Below are positions 28,590-36,797 of a DNA stretch of 64,000 bases, in pieces. The first letter of the stretch is position 1; each line of letters begins with the position of its first letter. The translations under genes were made by a program, and so were the position numbers. The DNA comes from Desulfosporosinus acidiphilus SJ4. GTDB lineage: Bacteria > Bacillota > Desulfitobacteriia > Desulfitobacteriales > Desulfitobacteriaceae. The notes beneath the pieces were generated by a model. The model was not told the DNA's origin and made no database searches. It was given only the letters and a program-made list of their open reading frames with translations. The stretch is from assembly GCF_000255115.2 (NCBI RefSeq), contig NC_018068.1:620001-684000 (forward strand), read 5' to 3'.

Positions 28590-29171
28590 ATGCCGTTATC
28601 AGTACTTGGTATTGCCTGCAGTCCTCGCCGCAGTGGCAACACTACCCGACTATTATTAGAGGCAAAAGAAACTATAGTAGGTGAGGGTCACAATTTTGAG
28701 CTGATTTATCTTTCTGATCTGAAAGTAAATCCCTGTCAAGGCTGTAATGCCTGTTCGATTAGCGGGGTCTGCATAATCAAAGACGATATTTCAAAACTTC
28801 AAGATAAGCTGATCTCTGCAGATAGGATTATGATAGCTGCTCCAATTTTTATGATGGGCGTAAATGCCCAAACAAAAATTTTAATTGACCGCATGCAGGT
28901 GCTTTGGGCTCGTAAATACGTACTTAATCTTCCGTTAATTAATTCATCTAAATCCGAGCGGAGAGGACTTTTCCTATCGACCGCCGGTACTAAAAAACCA
29001 GATGTATTCAAGTGTGCCGAACGTTCTATTCAAACATTCTTTCATATGTTGGGAATCAAGTATGATCAACCTTGTCTTTACAGCGGGATTGATCGGGCCG
29101 GAGAGATCCTGGATCATCCTACAGCCTTGGAAGATATACGCAAGGCTGCAGAAGCGTTGCTTCGGGAGTAG
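28590..29171 (+). CDS. NADPH-dependent FMN reductase / iron-sulfur flavoprotein-like
   Basis: The protein has 193 residues. VLGIACSPRRSGNTTRLLLEA is the flavodoxin-fold FMN phosphate loop. NPCQGCNACSISGVC provides four Cys in the compact spacing C-x2-C-x2-C-x5-C of the Isf group, which can hold a [4Fe-4S] cluster. IAAPIFMMGVNAQTKILIDRMQ is the second FMN segment. It lies 84 bases after fprA on the same strand and may pass electrons to it (inference). Confidence 0.85.
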   Translation: MPLSVLGIACSPRRSGNTTRLLLEAKETIVGEGHNFELIYLSDLKVNPCQGCNACSISGVCIIKDDISKLQDKLISADRIMIAAPIFMMGVNAQTKILIDRMQVLWARKYVLNLPLINSSKSERRGLFLSTAGTKKPDVFKCAERSIQTFFHMLGIKYDQPCLYSGIDRAGEILDHPTALEDIRKAAEALLRE

Positions 29172-29220
29172 AATTAGATCAACTAAATATTGTTTAACTA
29201 ATTGGGAAGATAAGAGGGAA

Positions 29221-29658
29221 GTGAATAAAATAGAGAAGAACATAGTTAAAAATACTGATAATAATCGCCAGAAGAAGCCGTTAAAATTGCTAATCGTAGA
29301 GGATGATGAGATCAATAGAATGGTGATGGAAAAAATAGCAATTAGAAAAGGATGGGAGGTTTTATTGGCAGAGAACGGAGAAGTTGCTGTTGATATCTAT
29401 CAGAAGCTGGAATTTGAAGTAATCATCATGGATTGCCAGATGCCTATATTAGACGGGTTCAAGGCAACACGAGCGATAAGACAATTGGAGAGTAACAGCG
29501 GTACGCATATACCTATTATTGCCCTGACCGCTAACACCTTAGAAGGAGATAGGGAAAAATGCCTCAATGCTGGAATGGACGATTACTTAACAAAACCTAT
29601 TGAAACAAACGATTTTTACACTATTGTTGAGAAATGGTCCAATAAATCTTGTTGCTAA
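29221..29658 (+). CDS. Stand-alone response-regulator receiver
   Basis: The protein has 145 residues from a GTG at 29221 with GAGGGA 3-4 bases upstream; a longer in-frame ORF overlaps the previous gene and is not supported. After a basic N-terminal stretch, LLIVEDDEINRMVMEK gives the acidic pocket, IIMDCQMPILDG the phosphorylated Asp, ALTAN the switch Thr, and YLTKPIE the conserved Lys. There is no output domain. It is closest to the second receiver of the hybrid kinases at 47583 and 54969, so it may be a phosphoacceptor for one of them (inference). Confidence 0.85.
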   Translation: MNKIEKNIVKNTDNNRQKKPLKLLIVEDDEINRMVMEKIAIRKGWEVLLAENGEVAVDIYQKLEFEVIIMDCQMPILDGFKATRAIRQLESNSGTHIPIIALTANTLEGDREKCLNAGMDDYLTKPIETNDFYTIVEKWSNKSCC

Positions 29659-29795
29659 AATGTTTGGCATGAATAAGATTGATTGTTGTAATTGCTTTCA
29701 GGGAAACCTTTCCGATTCATGAGTGGCTTAAGTCGTTTTAAAGAATGTCGTCCATAAGTACAAGTTGATTCGTGCGAAATTTATATCTTTATTAG

Positions 29796-29833
29796 AAAAA
29801 TGTCATGATAATGGCATTTTTTTTTGTTACCGT
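29796..29833 (+). promoter_or_regulatory. Palindromic promoter element, copy 2 (wrbA)
   Basis: The palindrome AAAAATGTCATGA/TAATGGCATTTTT occupies 29796-29821. Nine T then GT precede the hexamer TACCGT at 29828-29833. The wrbA-like ATG is 118 bases downstream. Confidence 0.75.
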
Positions 29834-29950
29834 TTAATAGAGAAAATGGTTTATTACAACAAGTGATGAAGGGCTGAAGTGAACAATCGCAGAGGTTCAA
29901 GAAGGCAATGAAAATGCGTTGAAGTTCGCAAATAGAAAGGAGAATGTAAG

Positions 29951-30562
29951 ATGGAAAAGGTTAAACTTGCAGTTATTTATTACAGTATGACAGGGATAAA
30001 TTATCAGTTGGCTCAGTGGGCAGCAGAGGCAGCAAAAGAAGCGGGTGCGGAAGTGCGTTTGCTCAAGGTGCATGAACTGGCGCCGGAAATAGCGATTAAT
30101 AACAATCCTTTATGGAAAGCAAATGTAGAAGCTACCAAAGAAATTCCGGAAGCAAGCTCAAATGATCTTGATTGGGCAGATGCCATAATTTTTAGTGTTC
30201 CGACGCGCTTTGGAAATTTAGCTGCCCAGATGAAACAATTTATTGACCTTCAAGGAGGCTTATGGGCCCAAGGGAAGCTGATGAATAAGGTTGTGAGCGG
30301 TATGTCCTCAGCCCAGAATCCCCATGGTGGTCAGGAAGTCACCATTAAGAGTTTATATACTTCATTGATGCATTGGGGAGCAATCATTGTGCCACCTGGC
30401 TATACAGACCCTTCGATTTTTAAAGCAGGCGGCAATCCATATGGAACCTCAGTTACTCAAGGCCAAGATGGCAAAATGGTAGAAGACGTAAAAGAGGCTG
30501 TTTTCCATCAGGCCAAAAGAACTATCGAAATTGCCGGATGGTTGAATAAGGGTAAAGAATAG
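29951..30562 (+). CDS. wrbA: NAD(P)H:quinone oxidoreductase, WrbA-like flavodoxin
   Basis: The protein has 203 residues with GAAAGGAG before the ATG. AVIYYSMTGINYQLAQWAAEAA is the FMN-binding loop, FSVPTRFGNLAAQMKQFIDL is the WrbA signature, and GGGQ/HGGQEVTIKSL with HWGAIIVPPGYTD follows. The family catalyses two-electron quinone reduction, avoiding semiquinone radicals, in the cytosol. A palindromic promoter element lies upstream, placing it with other redox genes in this region. Confidence 0.93.
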   Translation: MEKVKLAVIYYSMTGINYQLAQWAAEAAKEAGAEVRLLKVHELAPEIAINNNPLWKANVEATKEIPEASSNDLDWADAIIFSVPTRFGNLAAQMKQFIDLQGGLWAQGKLMNKVVSGMSSAQNPHGGQEVTIKSLYTSLMHWGAIIVPPGYTDPSIFKAGGNPYGTSVTQGQDGKMVEDVKEAVFHQAKRTIEIAGWLNKGKE

Positions 30563-30686
30563 TCAAATTGGTGAAGGGACAACCCCGTCATTCTAGTCAG
30601 TATAGATAAAGGTCTTTATAAGGTACGGTTATGAAATTAAGGAAAAAAGGAGTTTATTTATAACTTGAAGTTACGAGGTGATTAAT

Positions 30687-32375
30687 TTGGATTTCAACAT
30701 ATTAGTGGGTGGCGCTGCTGGCCAAGGGATTGATACAGTTGGAAAAGTACTGGAACAAATCATCAAAAAACTAGGTTTCGAAGTTTTTTCCTACAAAGAT
30801 TACATGTCCCGTGTAAGGGGCGGACATAATTTCCATCAGATTCGTTTTGCAGATAGGCCCCTATACTCCCATCGCGAGGATATTGATGTTATCCTGGCGC
30901 TTGATTCCGCAACGGTAGAGCTGCATTCCTCTCAGCTTTCTCCAGGAGGTGTTCTGGTTAGTGACGAGAGTAACAGCGGGTCTCTAAGTAAGGGCGAGGC
31001 TTTTTGGCTTCCGTTGAAGGGTAAGGCTATCGAGGCAGGAAACATAGTGACGGAAGGGATTGTAGCCGTAGGTGCTATTTTGAGGCTGTTTGATTTAGAC
31101 CTCGCTAAGATCTGGCCGGTACTAAGAAGTCTGTTGAAAGAGGAGATATTTGAGATGAACCGGCGGGCTTTGGAATATGGTTACAATTTGACCCAATCAC
31201 GATTCAAGCTCGAATTTCCGGAAACTCAGCCGAGAATCATGGTAACAGGAAACCAAGCCATTGGATTGGGGGCTTTGGCTGCAGGGGTTAGTTTTTATTC
31301 GGGCTACCCTATGACCCCTTCAACAGGGATTATGACTTATTTAGCCGGCAAGATGGAAGAAGCGGGGATTGTGGTGGAACAGGCTGAAGATGAAATAGCA
31401 GCTATCAATATGGCTATTGGGGCATCCTATGCCGGAGCTCGTGCCATGACTGCAACATCCGGCGGAGGGTTTTGCTTAATGGTTGAAGGACTGGGCCTAG
31501 CGGCAATGACGGAAACGCCGTTAGTGATAGCCAATATTCAGCGACCGGGTCCGGCGACGGGCTTTCCGACACGCACCGAACAAGGCGATCTGAGTTTTGT
31601 TCTAACGGCTTCCCACGGTGAATTTCCGAGAATGATTATAGCTTTGCGTGATCCGGAAGATGCTTTTTATCAAACAGTGCGGGCCTTCAATATTGCTGAT
31701 AAATTTCAGATCCCGGTGATTTTGCTTGGCGATCAATATTTAGGGGATTATTATCAGACGATTCCTCCCTTTGATTTCTCCACGTTGACCATTGAACGTG
31801 CTTTAGCCGGTAAAGAAGTATGGCAGCAACAAGAACTGTATGAACGCTATAAATTGACTGAGGACGGGGTTTCTCCTCGCTTAGTTCCCGGTCGATGCGG
31901 ATCACAGGTGGTCATCGCGGATAGTGATGAGCATACTGAGACCGGACATATTACTGAAGCGGCAGAGGTACGAATAGCCATGACGCAAACAAGGCTGCAG
32001 CGTTGGGAGAATCTTAGGAAGGAAGTTCGGGAACCGTGGCTTATCGGACAGGCTAAGCCTGAGATTCTGCTCGTGGCTTGGGGTTCATCAGCCGGACCGG
32101 TGCGTGAAGCAATCAAACTATTGGAAGCAGATTACTCTGTTGGGGCCTTAATCTTCGGAGATATTTATCCGTTGCCGACCATGCTGCTTAAGGAGCTGCA
32201 TCCCGACGTTAAAATCATGATAAACGTGGAGCAAAATGCCACCGGCCAATTGGCAGCTCTAATCCGCCAAGAAGCCCAGCTAGTCTGTCAAGACAGTATC
32301 CTGCGCTATGACGGCAGACCAATGAGCGGTCGGTATATCTCGGCAAAAGTAAAGGAGGTCATGGCGAATGTCTAA
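30687..32375 (+). CDS. 2-oxoacid:ferredoxin oxidoreductase, fused gamma-alpha subunit
   Basis: The protein has 562 residues starting at TTG 30687, with GAGGTGA 5 bases upstream. Residues 1 to about 180 are the gamma domain (LVGGAAGQGIDTVGKVLEQI, RVRGGHNF). The alpha domain follows (MVTGNQAIGLGALAAGVSFYSGYPMTPST, EQAEDEIAAINMAIGASYAGARAMTATSGGGF) and ends near MINVEQNATGQLA. It forms a complex with the next gene's product and oxidises a 2-oxoacid to acyl-CoA, reducing ferredoxin. The gene overlaps korB by 8 bases. Specificity (2-oxoglutarate or other) cannot be settled. Confidence 0.93.
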   Translation: MDFNILVGGAAGQGIDTVGKVLEQIIKKLGFEVFSYKDYMSRVRGGHNFHQIRFADRPLYSHREDIDVILALDSATVELHSSQLSPGGVLVSDESNSGSLSKGEAFWLPLKGKAIEAGNIVTEGIVAVGAILRLFDLDLAKIWPVLRSLLKEEIFEMNRRALEYGYNLTQSRFKLEFPETQPRIMVTGNQAIGLGALAAGVSFYSGYPMTPSTGIMTYLAGKMEEAGIVVEQAEDEIAAINMAIGASYAGARAMTATSGGGFCLMVEGLGLAAMTETPLVIANIQRPGPATGFPTRTEQGDLSFVLTASHGEFPRMIIALRDPEDAFYQTVRAFNIADKFQIPVILLGDQYLGDYYQTIPPFDFSTLTIERALAGKEVWQQQELYERYKLTEDGVSPRLVPGRCGSQVVIADSDEHTETGHITEAAEVRIAMTQTRLQRWENLRKEVREPWLIGQAKPEILLVAWGSSAGPVREAIKLLEADYSVGALIFGDIYPLPTMLLKELHPDVKIMINVEQNATGQLAALIRQEAQLVCQDSILRYDGRPMSGRYISAKVKEVMANV

Positions 32376-33237
32376 CGGAGAGCTTATAAAAGAGCTGTTT
32401 GATTCCGATGACGAAATCACCTGGTGTCCGGGCTGCGGGAACTTCGCCATTCTGAAGGCGATCAAGACGGCTTTGTTTGAATTAAACAAGCGGCCGGAAG
32501 AAATTTTAATGGTATCAGGCATAGGCCAAGCGGCAAAACTCCCTCATTATCTGCGAAGCAATGTTTTTAACGGTTTGCACGGGCGTGCTTTACCCCCGGC
32601 AGCAGCGGCCAAAATCGTGAATCCGGAATTAACGGTTATCGTGCATTCCGGTGATGGTGATTCTTATGGTGAGGGTGGGAATCATTTTATTCACAATATC
32701 CGGCGCAATGTAGACATAACCCATTTTGTCCATGATAATCAGATCTATGGTTTAACCAAGGGGCAGGCTTCACCCACAACAGCTCTGGGACAGGTGACCG
32801 GAATTCAGACGAAAGGAAATATAGATCAACCTCTTAACCCGCTCATGTTAGCCCTGGCAGCCGGAGCCACCTTCGTGGGGCGGGGGTTCAGCGGACACCA
32901 GGAACATCTCATCAAACTAATGAAAGAGGCTATTAAACATCCCGGTTATGCTTTGATTGACATTCTTCAACCCTGCGTCAGTTTTAATAAAGTTAATACG
33001 AACCGTTGGTACGCGGAGCGGGTTTACGAATTAACAGAGGAGTTTGATACCGGGAATCTGAGTAAGGCCATGGAGCTTGCCCAGGAATGGGGAGAAAGGA
33101 TACCCATCGGCATATTCTACCGTGTGCAAAAACAAACATTCCAAGAACGTCTTAATTGGCTGTCTGATCGACCGCCGCTCGTCGACCGGGTTTGGGAACC
33201 GCGCGATGCCGAGAGGTTTATGAGAGAGCTGGAGTAA
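32368..33237 (+). CDS. 2-oxoacid:ferredoxin oxidoreductase, beta subunit
   Basis: The protein has 289 residues; AAAGGAGGTCATGGCG lies just before its ATG inside the alpha-subunit gene. CPGCGNFAIL is the cluster/TPP-proximal motif. GDGDSYGEGGNHFIHNIRRN is the TPP-Mg motif (GDGx n NN type), and HDNQIYGLTKGQASPTT is typical of the KorB/VorB group. The cytosolic enzyme binds TPP and one [4Fe-4S] cluster. No delta (ferredoxin) subunit gene is nearby, so free ferredoxin is the likely acceptor. Confidence 0.93.
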   Translation: MSNGELIKELFDSDDEITWCPGCGNFAILKAIKTALFELNKRPEEILMVSGIGQAAKLPHYLRSNVFNGLHGRALPPAAAAKIVNPELTVIVHSGDGDSYGEGGNHFIHNIRRNVDITHFVHDNQIYGLTKGQASPTTALGQVTGIQTKGNIDQPLNPLMLALAAGATFVGRGFSGHQEHLIKLMKEAIKHPGYALIDILQPCVSFNKVNTNRWYAERVYELTEEFDTGNLSKAMELAQEWGERIPIGIFYRVQKQTFQERLNWLSDRPPLVDRVWEPRDAERFMRELE

Positions 33238-33364
33238 GAGAGATAACAAAATAATCATTTATTCAGTAAACTAATTATGAAGTTTCTGGTGCGGATATAT
33301 ACTCAATGATGAGATTGTTAAGTTAAAAATATAAAATAATACTAAATAAAATCTTGAATATAAG
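33238..33364. other. Intergenic sequence downstream of korB
   Basis: AT-rich sequence without a clear terminator hairpin. It leads into the promoter element of the glycogen operon. Confidence 0.3.
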
Positions 33365-33402
33365 AAAAATGTCATGATAATGGCATTTTTTTTTATTAGG
33401 AT
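33365..33402 (+). promoter_or_regulatory. Palindromic promoter element, copy 3 (glycogen operon)
   Basis: The palindrome AAAAATGTCATGA/TAATGGCATTTTT at 33365-33390 is identical over 26 bases to copy 2. Nine T, AT, then TAGGAT (33397-33402) follow. The glgC start is 170 bases downstream, so the leader is long. Confidence 0.75.
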
Positions 33403-33571
33403 TTTACTAAAGACAACTTGAGCCAAGACGAAATGTTGGCAGCAACAGACCGGACGGAAGTCGAGGTTTATCTCGGACCTTCACAAAGCCGGATTATATA
33501 AATGGGCTAGCCCATTAAATTATGGGTTGAGAGAGTTTACATTCACTAGAATGAGAGAAGGGAGCACGAAG

Positions 33572-34771
33572 ATGTACAAGGAAGAATGTGTAGCAATGCT
33601 ATTAGCAGGTGGGGAAGGTAGCAGGTTGGGTGCTCTAACTGAGAAAAGGGCTAAACCTGTAGTCTCCTTCTACGGAAAATACAGAATTATTGACTTTAGC
33701 TTAAGTAACTGCGCAAATTCAAAGATTAACACGGTTGGAGTTCTTGTCCAATATAAACCTTTATCGCTTATTTCTTATCTCGGCTTGGGCTCAGCTTGGA
33801 ACTTAGCTAATCCATATGGCGGAGTCAATATACTTCCCCCTGTTCCCAATGAAACGGGTGAAACTAGGTATAATGGAACCGCAAACGCCGTTTACCAGAA
33901 TTTTGAGTTTATAGATTTGTACGATCCCAACTATGTGATTATTCTTTCCGGGGATCATGTCTACGAAATGGATTATTCACAGATGTTAGCGTTCCATAAA
34001 ATGAAGAATTCAGAAATAACCATAGCAACGGTTGAGGTGCCCTGGGAAGATTCTTCTCGATTTGGTATCTTAGCTCTCAATGGAGATCAACGGGTTACAG
34101 AGTTTGAAGAAAAACCAGCTCAACCTAAGAGTAATCTTGCTTCCATGGGAGTCTATATTTTTAACTGGTCGACACTTAAAGAGGCTTTACTTGAAGATGA
34201 AGGTGATTTTCAATCTCAGCATGACTTTGGTAAAAACATTATCCCTCAGCAACTAAAGCATGGGAAAAAAATCTACGCCTATAAGTTTCAGGGTTACTGG
34301 CGGGATGTTGGGACCATCGAAAGCTATTATCAGGCAAATATGGATTCTTTGCATAAGGATCATTTCATTAATACTTTTGATTCGAAATCCAGAATATTTT
34401 CGAATGAAGATATCCAATCACCCAGCTCGTTTGGTTTTACAGCAAAAGTAGAAAATAGCTTCGTGAGTAAAGGTTGTATTGTTCATGGCGAGGTAAGGAA
34501 TTCAATTCTGGCTCCGGGGGTTTATGTTGGAAAAGGTGTTCAAATTAAGGATTCGATTTTATTACCCTTTGCAAAGGTTCAATCGGGATCACGCCTTCTC
34601 AAAACAATTGTTGGGGAAAATGCCGAAATTATGAACAACTGTACCGTTGGTGCTTGGGGAAGTATCCATATGGACCAAGAGGAGATTACAATTATCAAGG
34701 ATTATCAGAAAGTTGCTGAAGGTTCAGTGATAGGAGAGCGTATAAGCGGAACCTGGCCTCGGGCTATTTAA
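33572..34771 (+). CDS. glgC: Glucose-1-phosphate adenylyltransferase GlgC
   Basis: The protein has 399 residues from MYKEECVAMLLAGGEGSRLG; GAGAAGGGAG is 10 bases upstream, and earlier in-frame ATGs lack a site. GGEGSRLG is the nucleotidyl-transfer loop, ILSGDHVYEMDY the metal-binding segment, and FEEKP and YWRDVGTIESYYQAN the glucose-1-phosphate site. A left-handed beta-helix (CIVHGEVRNSILAPGVYVGKGV) forms the C-terminus. It makes ADP-glucose, the committed step of bacterial glycogen synthesis. It is the first gene of a five-gene operon; no glgD partner is present. Confidence 0.96.
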   Translation: MYKEECVAMLLAGGEGSRLGALTEKRAKPVVSFYGKYRIIDFSLSNCANSKINTVGVLVQYKPLSLISYLGLGSAWNLANPYGGVNILPPVPNETGETRYNGTANAVYQNFEFIDLYDPNYVIILSGDHVYEMDYSQMLAFHKMKNSEITIATVEVPWEDSSRFGILALNGDQRVTEFEEKPAQPKSNLASMGVYIFNWSTLKEALLEDEGDFQSQHDFGKNIIPQQLKHGKKIYAYKFQGYWRDVGTIESYYQANMDSLHKDHFINTFDSKSRIFSNEDIQSPSSFGFTAKVENSFVSKGCIVHGEVRNSILAPGVYVGKGVQIKDSILLPFAKVQSGSRLLKTIVGENAEIMNNCTVGAWGSIHMDQEEITIIKDYQKVAEGSVIGERISGTWPRAI

Positions 34772-34827
34772 ATTATAGAAAGATTTAAAGGTAAGTTGCT
34801 ATCTCTGGATATAGAGGGGGAATAGTG

Positions 34828-34860
34828 ATGGATAAAAAGGATGTTCTGTTATGGAAATAA
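34828..34860 (+). CDS. Possible 10-codon leader peptide overlapping the glgB start
   Basis: ATG at 34828 follows the strong site GAGGGGGAATAGTG and encodes MDKKDVLLWK then TAA. The glgB ATG at 34851 lies inside it in another frame, 7 bases before the leader stop. Translational coupling is possible. It may simply be chance around the ribosome site. Confidence 0.35.
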   Translation: MDKKDVLLWK

Positions 34861-36797
34861 AGTCTTATCTTGAGCAGCATGAAATATATCTTTTTAATAG
34901 AGGCGAACTGTTCCGCAGTTACAGCAAATTTGGTGCCCATCTCACAGAAAGAGATGGAATTGAGGGGACACATTTTGCGGTGTGGGTGCCTGATGCCTTA
35001 AACGTAGGTCTCGTCGGGGAGTTTAACAATTGGGATTCCGCCAATAGTTTCATGGTTGAAATCGGAAACAGCGGGGTGTGGATTTTATTTGTGCCCGAAG
35101 TACTCCAAGGGCAGTTATACAAATATGAAATTCACACTAAAACCGGACAAGTGTTTTTGAAATCCGATCCCTTTGCTTTTTTCTCGGAGTTACGACCTGC
35201 CACAGCCTCAATTGTCTATTCGCTGGAGGGTTTTGACTGGCAGGATCAGGCTTGGATGAGCCGGCGTGAAAAGGTTAATGTATGGGAAAGGCCTCTTTTA
35301 ATTTATGAAGTTCACCTGGGGTCCTGGAGGAGGAGAGAGGATGGAGACTATTATAATTGGCGGACTCTGGCTGAGGAGCTGCCTGCATACGCTCTGAAAA
35401 TGGGGTATACCCATATTGAATTAATGCCCATTATGGAACATCCTTACGATGGGTCCTGGGGTTATCAAGTGACAGGGTATTACTCATGTACGAGCAGATT
35501 TGGCACGCCCCATGATTTTATGTATTTTGTTAATCAATGTCACCAAGTTGGGATCGGGGTCATTTTAGACTGGGTACCGGGTCATTTTTGTAAAGATGCT
35601 CATGGTTTAGGACGATTAAATGGCATGGCAGTTTTTGAAAGAACAGAAAACGATCAATGGGGGACATATAACTTTGATTTTGCCAAAACGGAGATCCGGA
35701 GTTTTCTTATTTCCAATGCGATGTTTTGGCTGGATAAATTCCACATCGATGGTCTGCGCGTCGATGGGGTAAGCAGTATGCTTTACTTAGACTTTGGCAA
35801 AAACGATCATTCCTGGCAAAGAAACATTAATGGAGGAAAAGAGAATCTTGAGGCAATTGCTTTTATGCAAAGGCTAAATAAAGAAGTTCTGCAAGCTTTT
35901 CCTGGGATATTGATGATTGCCGAGGAATCGACCGACTGGCCATTGGTAACCTATCCTCCATACGTGGATGGGCTTGGTTATAATTACAAATGGAATATGG
36001 GATGGATGAATGATACGTTGCGGTATATGAGTCTCGACTTTCCCTTGCGCCAAAACAATCACCAACTATTGACGTTCTCCTTGACCTATGCTTTTTCGGA
36101 AAACTTCATCCTTCCCCTGTCTCACGATGAGGTTGTCCATGGCAAAAAGTCATTACTGGACAAAATGCCAGGTGACTATGGTCAAAAATTTGCAGGGCTA
36201 AGAAGCTTATATGGATACTGGATGTGTCATCCCGGCAAAAAATTGGTGTTTATGGGTGGGGAGCTGGCCCAATTTATCGAGTGGCGAGATGCTGCAGAAC
36301 TGGATTGGTTTATTTTGGACTATGAGATGCATAGAAAATACCATAATTATGTTAGGGATCTGAATAAAATTTATCAGCGCGAAAAAGCCCTCTGGGAAAA
36401 TGAACAGAATTGGTCTGGTTTTGAATGGATTGATGTCCATAATCACCAGCAAAGTATCTTAATATTTTGCCGAAAATCACGGAAGGATCATGATTTTCTA
36501 ATCATTTTAATCAATTTCCAAGACCGGAGTTATGATAACTTTCGTTTAGGAGTTCCGAGCCAGGGGGGGTATCAAGAAATACTTAATTCCGATGCAGAAA
36601 TATATGGGGGGACGGGTCATGTCAATAAGTCGTTGATCTTGGCCGAAAAGGTTTCCTGGCATGGTCGAAAGTTCTCCTTAACCATCAAAGTTGCTCCCTT
36701 AGCAACAATTATATTAAAAGCAAAACAGCCTAGTAATGTATTGGAGGAACAAAAATTATGTTTGCGGACAAAGAAAGCTTTAAGCAGGCCTATCTAA
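34851..36797 (+). CDS. glgB: 1,4-alpha-glucan branching enzyme GlgB
   Basis: The protein has 648 residues. It has a CBM48 domain (HFAVWVPDALNVGLVGEFNNW), then a GH13 barrel with nucleophile Asp305 (GLRVDGV), acid/base Glu358 (MIAEEST) and LSHDEVVHGKKSL supplying the third acid. Near the N-terminus the branching-enzyme box YEVHLGSWRR is present. It makes alpha-1,6 branches in glycogen. The start is supported by an upstream AAAAAGG; the end overlaps glgP by 40 bases, with the glgP ribosome site inside glgB. Confidence 0.96.
   Translation: MEIKSYLEQHEIYLFNRGELFRSYSKFGAHLTERDGIEGTHFAVWVPDALNVGLVGEFNNWDSANSFMVEIGNSGVWILFVPEVLQGQLYKYEIHTKTGQVFLKSDPFAFFSELRPATASIVYSLEGFDWQDQAWMSRREKVNVWERPLLIYEVHLGSWRRREDGDYYNWRTLAEELPAYALKMGYTHIELMPIMEHPYDGSWGYQVTGYYSCTSRFGTPHDFMYFVNQCHQVGIGVILDWVPGHFCKDAHGLGRLNGMAVFERTENDQWGTYNFDFAKTEIRSFLISNAMFWLDKFHIDGLRVDGVSSMLYLDFGKNDHSWQRNINGGKENLEAIAFMQRLNKEVLQAFPGILMIAEESTDWPLVTYPPYVDGLGYNYKWNMGWMNDTLRYMSLDFPLRQNNHQLLTFSLTYAFSENFILPLSHDEVVHGKKSLLDKMPGDYGQKFAGLRSLYGYWMCHPGKKLVFMGGELAQFIEWRDAAELDWFILDYEMHRKYHNYVRDLNKIYQREKALWENEQNWSGFEWIDVHNHQQSILIFCRKSRKDHDFLIILINFQDRSYDNFRLGVPSQGGYQEILNSDAEIYGGTGHVNKSLILAEKVSWHGRKFSLTIKVAPLATIILKAKQPSNVLEEQKLCLRTKKALSRPI

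Noticed and set aside
29813-29833. TGGCA...TT as a sigma-54 (-24/-12) promoter
   Set aside because: The distance from GG to the downstream G is wrong by one base in most copies and the -12 GC is absent; several copies have A instead of G.
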